Notes: a model not told the origin generated them from the letters alone. A stretch of DNA of 64,000 nt from Microbacterium sp. 2FI (GCF_005502885.1 NZ_SCMR01000016.1:39809-103808), one strand, 5' to 3'; numbered from the stretch's first letter, positions 36,657 through 46,081 are shown. Numbers and translations: made by a program.

Positions 36657-37676
36657 CTAGCGGCTCCCGTGGCCGATGGTGGACGCGCGCACCGCGAGCT
36701 CGGGCCGGTAGACGACGTTTCCGAGGCCCGCCCCTTCGTCGCCCGAGATGCGGGCGAGGAGCATCTCGGCCGCGGTGCGCCCCATCTCGCGCGCGGGCTG
36801 TCGCACCGAGGTGAGCGGCACTGCGGCGATGGCGGCGAATTCGATGTCGTCGTAGCCGACGACGGCGATGTCTTCGGGCACGCGGACGCCGTGGGTGAGG
36901 AGTCCGTGGACGAGCCCGATCGCGAGGTGGTCGTTCGAGACGACCAGGCCGTCGGGGCGGTCGTCGGGGTGCCGCGCGGCGAGCTGCTCGCCGAACGCGA
37001 GGCCGATCTGGGAGGTGGTCCGCTCGGTCCAGATGGTTTCGAGCGTCGCGCCGGCGACCCCGGCCACCGCAGTCTGCGCGCCGGCCAGTCGGTCGCGCAC
37101 CTGGCGGACTTCCTCGCGGGCGCCGACGAACGCGAGTGTGCGACGCCCGGTCTCCAGGAGGTGCTCGGCGGCGAGGCGTCCACCGGCGACGTCGTCGAAC
37201 GAGACCGAGGGGAGGGCGCCGGCATCGTCGACGGAGTCGACGAGCACGACCGGGATGCCGCGGCGGCGCAGGCGGTCGAGCCACGGGCCGGTGTCGCCGA
37301 AGGGGCTCACCAGTGCTCCCTCGACGTGGACGCGCTCGAAGAGCTCGAGGTGGTCGCGCTCCTTCGCGGCGTCGTCGCTGGAGTTGCCCACGAGCACCCG
37401 CACGCCCGCGGCCGAGGCGGCGTCCTCGGCGCCGGCGACCATCTCGGCGAAGAACGGGTTCGCGATGTTGATGACCGTCATGCCGAGCAGACCCGAGCGC
37501 CCTGCGCGCAGCTGCTGGGCGGCCTGGAGCGGCACGTAGCCGAGTTGATCGGCTGCGGCGCGGACGCGCTCGACGAGCATGTCGCTCACGAGGTACGGGC
37601 GGTTGAGCGCGTTGGAGACCGTGCTGATCGACACGCCCGCGCGCAGCGCGACGTCGCGAATGCCGGCCCGCTTCAT
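36657..37676 (-). CDS. LacI family transcriptional regulator
   Basis: A 339-residue LacI/GalR regulator. HTH: GIRDVALRAGVSISTVSNAL (residues 5-24); ligand domain GMTVINIANPFFAEMVAGAE, EGALVSPFGDTGPWLDRL, EDIAVVGYDDIEFAAIAAVP. I chose the ATG at 37676 (GGAGG 10 nt upstream); a longer in-frame start has no support. It is the regulator closest to the PmoA-like, ABC and GH42/GH51 operons and may bind their operators. A related palindrome lies upstream of its own gene. Confidence 0.9.
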   Translation of the reverse strand: MKRAGIRDVALRAGVSISTVSNALNRPYLVSDMLVERVRAAADQLGYVPLQAAQQLRAGRSGLLGMTVINIANPFFAEMVAGAEDAASAAGVRVLVGNSSDDAAKERDHLELFERVHVEGALVSPFGDTGPWLDRLRRRGIPVVLVDSVDDAGALPSVSFDDVAGGRLAAEHLLETGRRTLAFVGAREEVRQVRDRLAGAQTAVAGVAGATLETIWTERTTSQIGLAFGEQLAARHPDDRPDGLVVSNDHLAIGLVHGLLTHGVRVPEDIAVVGYDDIEFAAIAAVPLTSVRQPAREMGRTAAEMLLARISGDEGAGLGNVVYRPELAVRASTIGHGSR

Positions 37677-37744
37677 GTCGCAGGCACCTCCGTCCGGCCG
37701 GTCCCTCCCGGCGCCCGGCACGGCCGCGTGCCCGGTGCGACCAT

Positions 37745-37758
37745 GGTAGGCGCTTTCC
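37745..37758 (-). promoter_or_regulatory. LacI-type operator upstream of the LacI gene
   Basis: GGTAGGCGCTTTCC resembles the other operators of this part of the window, with one substitution from GGTAAGCGCTTTCC. It lies about 70 nt upstream of the LacI start at 37676, suggesting autoregulation. Confidence 0.45.
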
Positions 37759-37799
37759 TAGGGGGCCTCGCGCATCCGGCTCCTCGGCTCGTCGCCACT

Positions 37800-37867
37800 G
37801 CAGGAGATGTCGCCCTCGACAGGAGGATTCGCGGGGGATTCCTCCTGTTGAAGCCCGGTTCTCCTGC
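37800..37867 (-). terminator. Nested inverted repeats downstream of pgm
   Basis: Outer arms GCAGGAGA (37800-37807) and TCTCCTGC (37860-37867); inner arms ACAGGAGGA (37819-37827) and TCCTCCTGT (37840-37848), both perfect. They begin 33 nt after the pgm stop on the minus strand and are the likely pgm terminator. There is no T-run. Confidence 0.5.
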
Positions 37868-37899
37868 GGGGGAGCACGCGCCGGCTCACCGGCCTCGGG

Positions 37900-39543
37900 T
37901 CAGGCTCCGCCGAGGGCCTCAGCCACGACCGCCCGTGCCTCCTCCTGCACCTCGGCGAGGTGCTCGGGGCCGCGCAGCGACTCGGCGTACAGCTTGTACA
38001 CGTCCTCGGTGCCCGACGGCCGCGCGGCGAACCAGGCGTGCTCGGTCTGCACCTTCAGTCCGCCGATCGCCGCGCCGTTGCCGGGCGCATGCGAGAGCTT
38101 CGCGGTGATCGGCTCGCCCGCGAGCTCGGTCGCGGTGACCGCCTCGGGCGCGAGCTTCGCGAGCGCCGCCTTCTGCGCGGGCGAGGCCGCGGCATCCACG
38201 CGCTGGTAAGCCGACGAGCCGAACTCGGCTTCGAGTTCGGCGTAGCGCTGCGACGGCGTCTTGCCGGTGACGGCGAGGATCTCGGCGGCCAGCAGGCACA
38301 GGAGTATCCCGTCCTTGTCGGTCGTCCACACCGTGCCGTCGGTCCGCAGGAACGACGCACCGGCCGACTCCTCGCCGCCGAAGGCGACCGAGCCGTCGAG
38401 CAGTCCCGGCACGAACCACTTGAACCCGACCGGAACCTCCAGCAGCGTTCGCCCGAGCGACGCGGCGACGCGGTCGATGATCATCGAACTCACGAGGGTC
38501 TTGCCGATAGCGGCGTCGGCCGGCCAGCCGGCACGGTGCGCATAGAGGTAGTCGATCGCGACCGCGAGGTAGTGGTTGGGGTTCATGAGCCCCGCGTCGG
38601 GGGTGACGATGCCGTGGCGGTCGGCATCGGCATCATTGCCGGTGAGGATGTCGTAGTCGTGGCGCTTGGCGACGAGCGAGGCCATCGCCGACGGCGACGA
38701 CGGATCCATGCGGATCTTCTCGTCCCAGTCGAGCGTCATGAACTTCCACGTCGGGTCGACGTCGGGGTTGACGACCGTGAGGTCGAGTCCATGCACCTCG
38801 GCGATGAGCGCCCAGTACTCCACCGAGGCGCCGCCCAGCGGATCGGCGCCGATGCGGACGCCGGCGTGGCGGATCGCCTCGACGTCGATGATGTTCGCGA
38901 GGTCGCGCACATACGCGTCGCGGAAGTCGTACTCGCCGAGCTTCTCGCCGTCGAGGTCCCGGTAGGGGGTGCGCGAGACGCCCTCGAGCCCGGCGGCGAT
39001 CAGGGCGTTCGCGCGGTCGGCGATCCAGCCGGTCGCGTCGGTGTCGGCCGGGCCGCCGTTCGGCGGGTTGTACTTGAAGCCGCCGTCGCGCGGCGGGTTG
39101 TGGCTGGGGGTGACGACGATGCCGTCGGCGCGGCCCGGGTCATCGAGTGCACGGCCGCGGTTGTACGCGAGGATCGCGTGGCTGAGCGCGGGGGTCGGCA
39201 CCCACGAGTCGCGGGAGTCGACGCGCACATCGATGCCGTTCGCGACCAGCACCTCGATCGCGCTGCGCTCGGCAGGCAGCGACAGGCCGTGCGTGTCGCG
39301 CCCGAGGAACAGGGGGCCGGCGATGCCCTGCGTGCGGCGGTAGTCGACGATCGCCTGGGTCGTGGCGAGGATGTGGTCCTCATTGAAGCTCGTCGACAGC
39401 GACGAGCCGCGGTGCCCGCTCGTGCCGAACGCGACGCGCTGCTCGGCGACGGAGGCATCGGGGTGGCGGTCGTAGTAGGCGGAGATGAGCTCATCGATGT
39501 CGATGAGGTCGCTGGCTTCGGCGGGCTGTCCTGCTCGGCTCAT
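37900..39543 (-). CDS. pgm: Phosphoglucomutase (alpha-D-glucose phosphate-specific)
   Basis: A 547-residue alpha-phosphohexomutase interconverting glucose-1-phosphate and glucose-6-phosphate. Seen: [19 protein letters not shown], phosphoserine loop [15 protein letters not shown] (Ser147), metal loop [11 protein letters not shown], sugar-binding [12 protein letters not shown], and phosphate-binding [15 protein letters not shown]. Length fits bacterial Pgm (about 546). ATG at 39543 gives the usual [17 protein letters not shown] start. It would take glucose-1-phosphate from the Leloir pathway and glycogen or maltodextrin turnover, but it stands alone, divergent from pheA. Confidence 0.97.
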   Translation of the reverse strand: MSRAGQPAEASDLIDIDELISAYYDRHPDASVAEQRVAFGTSGHRGSSLSTSFNEDHILATTQAIVDYRRTQGIAGPLFLGRDTHGLSLPAERSAIEVLVANGIDVRVDSRDSWVPTPALSHAILAYNRGRALDDPGRADGIVVTPSHNPPRDGGFKYNPPNGGPADTDATGWIADRANALIAAGLEGVSRTPYRDLDGEKLGEYDFRDAYVRDLANIIDVEAIRHAGVRIGADPLGGASVEYWALIAEVHGLDLTVVNPDVDPTWKFMTLDWDEKIRMDPSSPSAMASLVAKRHDYDILTGNDADADRHGIVTPDAGLMNPNHYLAVAIDYLYAHRAGWPADAAIGKTLVSSMIIDRVAASLGRTLLEVPVGFKWFVPGLLDGSVAFGGEESAGASFLRTDGTVWTTDKDGILLCLLAAEILAVTGKTPSQRYAELEAEFGSSAYQRVDAAASPAQKAALAKLAPEAVTATELAGEPITAKLSHAPGNGAAIGGLKVQTEHAWFAARPSGTEDVYKLYAESLRGPEHLAEVQEEARAVVAEALGGA

Positions 39544-39632
39544 GCGTCCCAGTCTGCCCGTCCCGGGCCTGCGGCGCACCGTGCATGACGTGACAGGCCC
39601 GCAGTCGTGAACCGCGCAATAGGGTGGAGCGC

Positions 39633-40613
39633 GTGACTTCCGAGCCCGTCGACGCTCCGGCGCCCGATTCCGCCCCCGTGCGCCGCACCTACAGCTACCT
39701 GGGCCCCGCCGGCACCTTCACCGAGGCGGCGCTCAGCCAGGTGCCCGAGGCGCGCGAGCAGATCTGGCGTCCGGTGCGCAACGTCGGCGAGGCGCTGTCG
39801 GACGTCGTCGAGGGGCGGTCGGATGCCGCGATGATCGCGATCGAGAACTCCGTGGACGGCGGGGTCTCGACCGCGCAGGATGCCCTGGCGACGGTTCCGG
39901 GGCTCCGGATCATCGGCGAGTACCTCGTTCCCGTCGAGTTCGTGCTGGTCGGCCGGCCGGGCGCGACCCTCGACGACGTCTCGCTGATCGCGGCGCACCC
40001 GGTCGCCTACGCGCAGTGCCTGCAGTGGCTCGGCCGCGAGCTGCCCGGGCACGCGCATGTGCCGGCGGCGAGCAATGTCGCCAGCGCCATGGGCCTCATC
40101 GACGGCACGAGCGATGCGGATGCCGCCATCGCGCCGCCCGGCATCCTCGAGCACCACGACCTCACGCTGCTGGCCGAGAACATCGGCGACAACGCGAACG
40201 CCGTCACGCGCTTCGTGCTCGTCAGCCGGACGGTCGCGGCACCCCCGCCGACCGGTGCCGATAAGACCTCGCTCATCGTCGAGCTGCCCGACGACCACCC
40301 GGGTGCCCTGCTCGAGATGCTCGAGCAGTTCGCCACGCGCGGCATCAACCTGTCGCTGCTGGCCTCGCGCCCCATCGGCGATGCGCTCGGCCGGTACCGG
40401 TTCGTCATCGACGCCGACGGTCACATCTCGGACGAGCGCATGGCCGACGCGCTGCTGGGGCTTCGCCGTTTCAGCCCGAAGGTGGTCTTCCTCGGGTCGT
40501 ATCCGCGCGCGGACCGCGCAGTGGTGCACTATCCCGACCGCTACTCCGATGACGTGTTCGTCGAGGCGCGCGACTGGCTGCGCGGACTCATCAGCGGCGA
40601 GCCGGAGGCATGA
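39633..40613 (+). CDS. pheA: Prephenate dehydratase
   Basis: A 326-residue enzyme converting prephenate to phenylpyruvate in phenylalanine synthesis. The catalytic domain begins [18 protein letters not shown] and has [15 protein letters not shown] and the TRF motif in [12 protein letters not shown] regulatory ACT domain follows ([20 protein letters not shown] through [12 protein letters not shown]), expected to bind phenylalanine. I chose the GTG at 39633: TAGGGT (39620-39625) lies 7 nt upstream, a leaderless start; another GTG at 39624 is within the -10. The next gene starts one base after its stop. Confidence 0.95.
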   Translation: MTSEPVDAPAPDSAPVRRTYSYLGPAGTFTEAALSQVPEAREQIWRPVRNVGEALSDVVEGRSDAAMIAIENSVDGGVSTAQDALATVPGLRIIGEYLVPVEFVLVGRPGATLDDVSLIAAHPVAYAQCLQWLGRELPGHAHVPAASNVASAMGLIDGTSDADAAIAPPGILEHHDLTLLAENIGDNANAVTRFVLVSRTVAAPPPTGADKTSLIVELPDDHPGALLEMLEQFATRGINLSLLASRPIGDALGRYRFVIDADGHISDERMADALLGLRRFSPKVVFLGSYPRADRAVVHYPDRYSDDVFVEARDWLRGLISGEPEA

Positions 40614-40614
40614 G

Positions 40615-41049
40615 ATGGCGTTCACCTTCGACCCCGCGAACGAGGTGCACGCGCGCGCCCTCGCCCGGCTCGGCAGCGAGCAGGTGGCGTGGTTCGGCAC
40701 GATCGGCCGCGACGGGTACCCGCACGCCGTGCCGATCTGGTTCCTGTGGCGCGATGGAAAGGCGCTGATCCTGAGCGAGCCGCAGACGGCGAAGGTGCGC
40801 AACCTCCGCGAGAACGATCGCGTCATGCTGCACCTCGAGGCGGGCGTCGACGGCGAGCAGCTGCTGGTGCTGCGCGGCACCGCGGCGATCTCGCCCGATC
40901 CTGCAACCGCGTGGGCTCAGCGCATCGGCGAGGAGTACACGGCCAAGTACGGCGAGTGGATGCAGCGGCTCAAGCTCCCGATGGCGACGATGGCCGAGCG
41001 CTACCGCGTCGTGATCGAGGTCACCCCGCACAAGCTCATCGCCTGGTAG
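40615..41049 (+). CDS. PPOX-class (pyridoxamine 5'-phosphate oxidase fold) protein
   Basis: A 144-residue split-barrel flavin- or F420-binding protein. It begins FTFDPANEVHARALARLGSE, then WFGTIGRDGYPHAVPIWFLW and TAKVRNLRENDRVMLHLE, as in small F420- or FMN-dependent reductases of Actinobacteria. The start at 40615 is one base after the pheA stop, with GGAGG just upstream, so the two are probably co-transcribed; no metabolic link is evident. Cofactor and substrate cannot be told from sequence. Confidence 0.85.
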   Translation: MAFTFDPANEVHARALARLGSEQVAWFGTIGRDGYPHAVPIWFLWRDGKALILSEPQTAKVRNLRENDRVMLHLEAGVDGEQLLVLRGTAAISPDPATAWAQRIGEEYTAKYGEWMQRLKLPMATMAERYRVVIEVTPHKLIAW

Positions 41050-41073
41050 CGCACCACGGCAGTACCCTGAACC

Positions 41074-42711
41074 ATGCTCGAACCGACGGGCCTGGTCGAG
41101 GCCGGCAGGCGCGCGTACGCCGCCGCCGATTGGTCGGCGGCGCTTGAGAATCTGACTGCGGCACGCGCCGAAGGACCGATCGCCGTCGACGACGTCGCAC
41201 TCATGGCCCGATCGGCGTGGTGGCTCGGTCGCGTGCCGGAGTCCCTGGCGTTCGCCGAAGAGACCTTCCGCAGCCTCTGCGACGCCGGGCGCACCGCGGA
41301 TGCCGCGATGACCGCGCTCCGGCTGAGCCTGCTGTGGGCCACGCGCGGCGATGTCACCGTCGGCATGGCGTGGCTGAACCGCGCGCGGCGGATCCTCGCC
41401 GACGAACCCGAAGGCCGCGCGCACGGCTACCTGCTGTACATCGACGCGGCGCTCGAGATGGCCGCCGGAGGAGGCGCGTGGACGGATGCCGGCGTGGAGC
41501 GCCTCGCGGACTTCGCCCGCCGGTATCCGGAACCCGGCATCCAGTCACTCAGCATGGTGGTCGCCGGTCTCGCAGCGCTTCGCCGCGGTGACACTCACGG
41601 CGGGTTCGCGCTGCTCGACGAGGCGATGCTGCCGGTGCTCGCCGGCGAGATCGAGGCCGAATGGGCCGGCGACATCTACTGCACGATCATCCACGTCTCG
41701 CACGAGCTCGCCGACTTCCGCCGCATGGAGGACTGGACCCGGGCGACCGAGACGTGGTGTCGGCAGTTCGGCAGTGAGGCGATCTACACCGGCATCTGCC
41801 GTGTCCACCGGCTCGAGCTGCGGTGCCTGCGTGGCGAGTGGCACGAGGCCGAGACGATGCTCGAGCACGAGAGCACATGCCTGGCGGGGGACAACGCGTG
41901 GGTCGCCGGCGAGGGCTTCTACCAGCTCGGCGAGATCCGGCGGTTGCGCGGGGACGCCGACGGGGCGCGCGAGGCGTACGACCTGGCGCGCGCCGCGGGG
42001 ATCGACCCGCAGCCCGGGGACGCCCTGCTCGCGCTGACCACCGGCGACGTCGCTGCCGCGGGCGCTGCGATCGCGGCATCCCTGGCCCAACGCGACCGTG
42101 TCGCGCGCGTGCGGCTCCTGCTCGCCGCCGTTCAGATCGCGCTGGCGGCGGGCGATCGGGCGGGCGCCGGTGTATTCGCCGACGAGCTGCGGGAGTCCGC
42201 CGAGCACTTCGAGAGCAGGGGGTTCCGCTGCTGGTCGGCACAGGCTGACGGGATGCTGGCGCTCGCGGACGCCGATGCGTCGGGCGCGCTCGCGGCGCTT
42301 CAACGCGCCGAAGCCGACCTGCGCGCGGACAACCGGCCCTACGAACTCGCGCGCGTGCTCGGCCTCACCGCGCGGGCGTACGATCTCGCCGGAAGCGAAT
42401 CGGCGGCTGTCGCGGCGCGCACCCGCGCCCGCGAGATCCTCACGCGGCTGGGGGCGCGCGCAGACCCCGACGCGACGCCGCGCGCAGCGGAGGCGGGCAC
42501 GTCCGGCCCGCTGACCGCGCGCGAGGCCGAGGTGCTCGCGCTCGTCTCTTCTGGCGCGTCGAACCGGGACGTCGCCGAGCGGCTGTTCATCAGCGAGAAG
42601 ACGGTCGGCCGTCATCTCGCCAACGTCTACGTGAAGATCGGCGTCGGCTCGCGCACGGCGGCGGCCGCCTGGTGGCACGCGAGACCGTCGAACAAGCCGG
42701 ACCTCCGCTGA
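41074..42711 (+). CDS. LuxR-type regulator with TPR-like N-terminal region
   Basis: A 545-residue protein. The C-terminal 65 residues are a LuxR/NarL HTH: LTAREAEVLALVSSGASNRD, VAERLFISEKTVGRHLANVY. The first 470 residues are Ala-rich helical repeats resembling TPR units (for example WWLGRVPESLAFAEETFRSL). There is no P-loop ATPase or receiver domain, so it is neither a LAL-type nor a two-component regulator. TACCCT lies 5 nt before the ATG at 41074, suggesting a leaderless message. Two palindromes just downstream precede the methyltransferase gene, its likely target. Confidence 0.85.
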   Translation: MLEPTGLVEAGRRAYAAADWSAALENLTAARAEGPIAVDDVALMARSAWWLGRVPESLAFAEETFRSLCDAGRTADAAMTALRLSLLWATRGDVTVGMAWLNRARRILADEPEGRAHGYLLYIDAALEMAAGGGAWTDAGVERLADFARRYPEPGIQSLSMVVAGLAALRRGDTHGGFALLDEAMLPVLAGEIEAEWAGDIYCTIIHVSHELADFRRMEDWTRATETWCRQFGSEAIYTGICRVHRLELRCLRGEWHEAETMLEHESTCLAGDNAWVAGEGFYQLGEIRRLRGDADGAREAYDLARAAGIDPQPGDALLALTTGDVAAAGAAIAASLAQRDRVARVRLLLAAVQIALAAGDRAGAGVFADELRESAEHFESRGFRCWSAQADGMLALADADASGALAALQRAEADLRADNRPYELARVLGLTARAYDLAGSESAAVAARTRAREILTRLGARADPDATPRAAEAGTSGPLTAREAEVLALVSSGASNRDVAERLFISEKTVGRHLANVYVKIGVGSRTAAAAWWHARPSNKPDLR

Positions 42712-42712
42712 C

Positions 42713-42763
42713 TGCATCGTTCGATGCAGGCCCCAGCCGAATCTGCACGGTTCGACCGATGCA
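42713..42763. promoter_or_regulatory. Paired palindromes before the methyltransferase gene
   Basis: TGCATCGTTCGATGCA (42713-42728) has perfect 7-bp arms. TGCACGGTTCGACCGATGCA (42744-42763) shares TGCA ends and CGATGCA. The first starts one base after the LuxR-type gene's stop. Together they look like a binding site for the LuxR-type regulator next door. Confidence 0.5.
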
Positions 42764-42810
42764 CCCCGTGACCCGTCGATCGTAGCGTCGGATCAACCGA
42801 AGGGAGCAAC

Positions 42811-43914
42811 ATGTCCACCATGATCGACAACGACACCGAGGTCGCCGCCGGCCCGACCGCCGACGAATTCGCCGCGCGCCTGCTCGCATCCGTCCTCGGA
42901 TGCACCGAGCTGATGGCCGTCTATATGGGCGACCGCCTCGGGTGGTACCGCAGCCTCGCCGCCGACGGACCGGCCACTGTCGCCGAGCTCGCCGAGCGCA
43001 CCGGCACCGTGCCGCGCTACACCCGCGAGTGGCTCGAGCAGCAGGCCGTCACCGGGGTGCTTCACATGGAGGATGCCGATTCCCCCGCAGACCGCCGGTT
43101 CACGCTCCCGCCCGGCACCGCCGAGGTGCTCACCGACGAAACGAGCCTGGCGTACATGGCGCCGATCTCACGTCTGTTCGCCGCGATCGGCGGCACGCTG
43201 CCCGAGCTCCTCGAGGTCTACCGCACCGGAGGCGGCGTGAGCTGGGAGCGCCTCGGCGCCGATGCGCGCGAGGCGCAGGCCGACCTCAACCGGCCGTGGT
43301 TCGCCGAACTGCCGGGCGCCTTCGCCGGCATCGACGACCTCCAGTCCGTGCTCACGCGGCCGGGCGCCCGCATCGCCGACGTCGGCATGGGCGGCGGGTG
43401 GTCTTCGATCGCGCTCGCGCAGGCGTACCCCGGACTCCGCGTCGACGGTTTCGACATCGACGAGCCGTCGATCGAGCTCGCGCGCGCCAACGCCGAGCAG
43501 GCGGGGGTGGCCGACCGCGTGCGGTTCCACAACGCCGACGCCGACGGGCTCGAGAACTACGGTCCGTTCGACGCGGCCTTCGCGTTCGAGTGCATCCACG
43601 ACATGCCACGGCCGATGGACGTGCTCGCGTCGATGCGCCTCGCCGTCCGCGACGACGGACCCGTGATCGTGATGGACGAAGCGGTCGGCGAGCGCCTCGT
43701 CGCGCCGGGCGACGACCTCGAGCGGCTGATGTACGGCTTCAGCCTGTTCTGCTGCCTGCCCGACGGGCTGTCGCACCAGCCGAGCGTGGGCACGGGCACC
43801 GTCATGCGACCCGACACCCTCCGCGACTACGCGCGCGCGGCCGGGTTCCAAGACCTCGAGATCCTCCCCATCGAGGACTTCAGCTTCTTCCGCTTCTACT
43901 CGCTCGTCAGGTAG
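42811..43914 (+). CDS. Class I SAM-dependent methyltransferase with winged-helix N-terminus
   Basis: A 367-residue protein. Residues 20-110 form a winged-helix-like dimerisation region (TVAELAERTGTVPRYTREWL). The SAM site is ARIADVGMGGGWSSIALAQA with acidic GFDIDEPSIELARAN; FAFECIHDMPRPMDVL follows. This layout resembles the mycobacterial Rv2258c-type proteins and O-methyltransferases. GAAGGGAG lies upstream of the ATG. Its 3' end overlaps the end of the convergent oxidoreductase gene by 8 bp. Probably controlled by the adjoining LuxR-type regulator. Substrate unknown. Confidence 0.88.
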   Translation: MSTMIDNDTEVAAGPTADEFAARLLASVLGCTELMAVYMGDRLGWYRSLAADGPATVAELAERTGTVPRYTREWLEQQAVTGVLHMEDADSPADRRFTLPPGTAEVLTDETSLAYMAPISRLFAAIGGTLPELLEVYRTGGGVSWERLGADAREAQADLNRPWFAELPGAFAGIDDLQSVLTRPGARIADVGMGGGWSSIALAQAYPGLRVDGFDIDEPSIELARANAEQAGVADRVRFHNADADGLENYGPFDAAFAFECIHDMPRPMDVLASMRLAVRDDGPVIVMDEAVGERLVAPGDDLERLMYGFSLFCCLPDGLSHQPSVGTGTVMRPDTLRDYARAAGFQDLEILPIEDFSFFRFYSLVR

Positions 43915-44977
43915 GAAGGCCGAGCTCGGTCGCCAGCAGCTCGAGGGTCTGCAGGCGGCCGAGTGCGGCATCCATCGGCTCGTCGTCGTATGCGCCCGCG
44001 ATCGGCGAGAGCATGATCTCGTCCACCGCGTGGCGCGTCGCGAACGAGCGGAGTTCGTCCGCGACCGAACGGGCAGTGCCCACGAACCACGTGGCCCGCG
44101 ACTGTGCCATCATCGAGGCCGCGAGGCCGTCGAACGAGGCGGCGTCGGCGATCGCCTGCTCGACGGTCTCGAGAGCGGTGAGCGGGCGATTGGTGCGCAG
44201 CCGCGCCATCATGCGCTGGTTCGGCAACGACCGCTCCTCTGCCTCTTCGGCGGTCGGGGCGGCGATCGCGTTCACGGTCAGGAACGTGCGCGGCTCGGGG
44301 TGCTCGGCGCTCGGCCGGTAACCCGTGCGGTAGAGGTCGAGCGCCCGCTCGAGCCCCGACCCCGAGAAGTGATTCGCGAAGACGTAGGGAAGACCCTCGG
44401 ATGCCGCGAGCTCTGCCGAATAGTCGCTCGAGCCCAGCAGCCACACCTCGGGACTCGTGGTCGCCGACGGGGTCGCGTGGATGTCGTAGGTGCCGCCGCT
44501 CGTCATCCGCACCGACGCCCCCTCGGGTGAGACGAGCGCCCGGATGTCGCGCACGTGGTCGGGGAAGCGGTCGACGTCGCTCGTCGTACCGCTCTGACGC
44601 AGCAGTTGGGTGATCACCGGATCGGATCCGGGTGCGCGACCGAGGCCCAGGTCGATCCGCCCGGGCGCGAGCGCCTCGAGGGCGGCGAACTGCTCGGCGA
44701 CGACGAGCGGAGAGTGGTTCGGCAGCATGACGCCCCCCGAGCCGACGCGGATGCGCGTCGTGCGCGCGGCCGCGGCGGCCGCGAGCACCGGCGGCGTCGT
44801 CGAGGCGACCGCCGGCATGTTGTGGTGCTCGGCGAACCAGTAGCGGCGGAAGCCGAGCCGATCGGCGGCTTCGACGAGGGCGAGGGATGCTGCGACCGCC
44901 TGCGCGCTCGTCTGCCCCGCGCGCACCGGCACGAGATCGAGGACGGACAGGGCGGGGGTGGAGGTGGCGGTGCTCAT
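43907..44977 (-). CDS. Luciferase-like (LLM class) flavin-dependent oxidoreductase, MsnO8-like
   Basis: A 356-residue flavin-dependent monooxygenase-type barrel. It begins LSVLDLVPVRAGQTSAQAVA, then RYWFAEHHNMPAVASTTPPV, RIRVGSGGVMLPNHSPLVVA, EQFAALEALAPGRIDLGLGR and VWLLGSSDYSAELAA, all standard for the MsnO8 subgroup. Members use reduced FMN or F420. I chose the ATG at 44977; an in-frame start at 45010 adds only a basic stretch. Single gene convergent with the methyltransferase gene. Substrate unknown. Confidence 0.9.
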   Translation of the reverse strand: MSTATSTPALSVLDLVPVRAGQTSAQAVAASLALVEAADRLGFRRYWFAEHHNMPAVASTTPPVLAAAAAARTTRIRVGSGGVMLPNHSPLVVAEQFAALEALAPGRIDLGLGRAPGSDPVITQLLRQSGTTSDVDRFPDHVRDIRALVSPEGASVRMTSGGTYDIHATPSATTSPEVWLLGSSDYSAELAASEGLPYVFANHFSGSGLERALDLYRTGYRPSAEHPEPRTFLTVNAIAAPTAEEAEERSLPNQRMMARLRTNRPLTALETVEQAIADAASFDGLAASMMAQSRATWFVGTARSVADELRSFATRHAVDEIMLSPIAGAYDDEPMDAALGRLQTLELLATELGLPT

Positions 44978-45018
44978 CTCGGAAGCCAACCGCCGTCGTG
45001 CGCGAGACATTCCGCCCC

Positions 45019-45043
45019 GGCGCGGCTCACGCCGAGCCGCGCC
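45019..45043 (-). terminator. Hairpin at the 3' end of the LacI gene
   Basis: GGCGCGGCTC (45019-45028) and GAGCCGCGCC (45034-45043) pair perfectly around a 5-nt loop. The loop and left arm contain the TGA stop (45029-45027). Probably the terminator of the LacI gene, without a T-run. Confidence 0.6.
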
Positions 45044-46046
45044 AGACCACGGGGCATTCCAGCACCCGCCCGCCCGAGTCGGGATCCTCGCCGCGCAGCT
45101 GGCGTAGCACCGACTCCGCGGCCGCGCGGCCGAGCTCGTTCGCCGGCTGGTGCACGGTCGACAGCGGCGGGTCGCAGCGCAGCGCCCACGAGCTGTCGTC
45201 GAATCCGACGATGCCGACGTCGTCGGGGATCACCCGGCCCGCGGCCTGCAGCACGTCCATCGCGCCGGCGGCGACGGCGTCGCTCGAGGCGAACACGCCG
45301 TCGATGTCGGGGGAGCGCTCCAGGAGTGCCCGCATGCCGGCCTGCCCGTCGGAGTACGAGTACAGCGGCACGCTCTGCACCAGCTGCGGGTCGAAGCGCG
45401 CCCCCAGCGCATCGACGAAGCCCGCGAGGCGATCCGAGCCCGAGTCGCGGTCGAGGGCCGCGGCGATCATGCCGATGCGCGAGCGCCCGGTGGCGGCGAG
45501 GCGCTTGGTGATGTCGCGGGCCGCGCCCCGGTTGTCGATCGCCACGTACGCCGCCCCACCGATGTCTCGGGGGTGGCCGACGAAGGCGGCCGGCAGCCCG
45601 AGGTCAGCGACGGCCCGGGTGATCGGATCGCCCACGCGCGCCGAGACGATGATCACGCCGTCGATGAGTCCGCCGCTGAGGTACCGCGCCAGTCGGTCGA
45701 TGTCGCGCGAGGTGTCGGCGATGAGGAACGACAGCTGGTAGTCGGCCTCCGAGAGAGCGGCATTGGCGCCGAGCAGGATCGACCCGATGTTGGGGTCCTC
45801 GACGAACAGCGAGTGCGGCTCGTGGACGATCAGGCCGATGGCCTGCGAGCTCTGCATCACGAGGCTCCGCGCGGCCCGGTTCGGAACGAACCCCACTTTC
45901 GCGATCGCGGCGTCGATCGCAGCCCGCGCCTCGTCCGACACGTAGCGCTGGCCGTTGAGAACGCGGCTCACAGTGCCGCGCGACACCCCCGCTTCGGTCG
46001 CGACGTCCTTGACGGTTGCGCGGCGGCGTCGGCTCGTGGTGTCCAC
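45027..46046 (-). CDS. LacI family regulator of the galactoside locus
   Basis: A 339-residue LacI/GalR regulator. HTH: TVKDVATEAGVSRGTVSRVL, hinge FVPNRAARSLVMQSSQAIGL; ligand domain HEPHSLFVEDPNIGSILLGA, LIDGVIIVSARVGDPIT, DDVGIVGFDDSSWALRCDPP. The GTG at 46046 is chosen: TACGAT lies 7 nt upstream, so the message is leaderless; the ATG at 46055 is part of that -10. Divergent from the GH42-permease-binding protein-GH36 genes, with three related operators between. Likely inducer is a galactoside or galactose. Confidence 0.9.
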   Translation of the reverse strand: MDTTSRRRRATVKDVATEAGVSRGTVSRVLNGQRYVSDEARAAIDAAIAKVGFVPNRAARSLVMQSSQAIGLIVHEPHSLFVEDPNIGSILLGANAALSEADYQLSFLIADTSRDIDRLARYLSGGLIDGVIIVSARVGDPITRAVADLGLPAAFVGHPRDIGGAAYVAIDNRGAARDITKRLAATGRSRIGMIAAALDRDSGSDRLAGFVDALGARFDPQLVQSVPLYSYSDGQAGMRALLERSPDIDGVFASSDAVAAGAMDVLQAAGRVIPDDVGIVGFDDSSWALRCDPPLSTVHQPANELGRAAAESVLRQLRGEDPDSGGRVLECPVVWRGSA

Positions 46047-46081
46047 GCGCCCCATCGTAGGGGCACGCGCGGGAGTTGCCC

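Noticed and set aside
34848..38108. Plus-strand open frame of nearly 1100 codons opposite the ABC exporter and LacI genes
   Set aside because: Same antisense artefact; it spans two well-supported minus-strand genes and an intergenic region.
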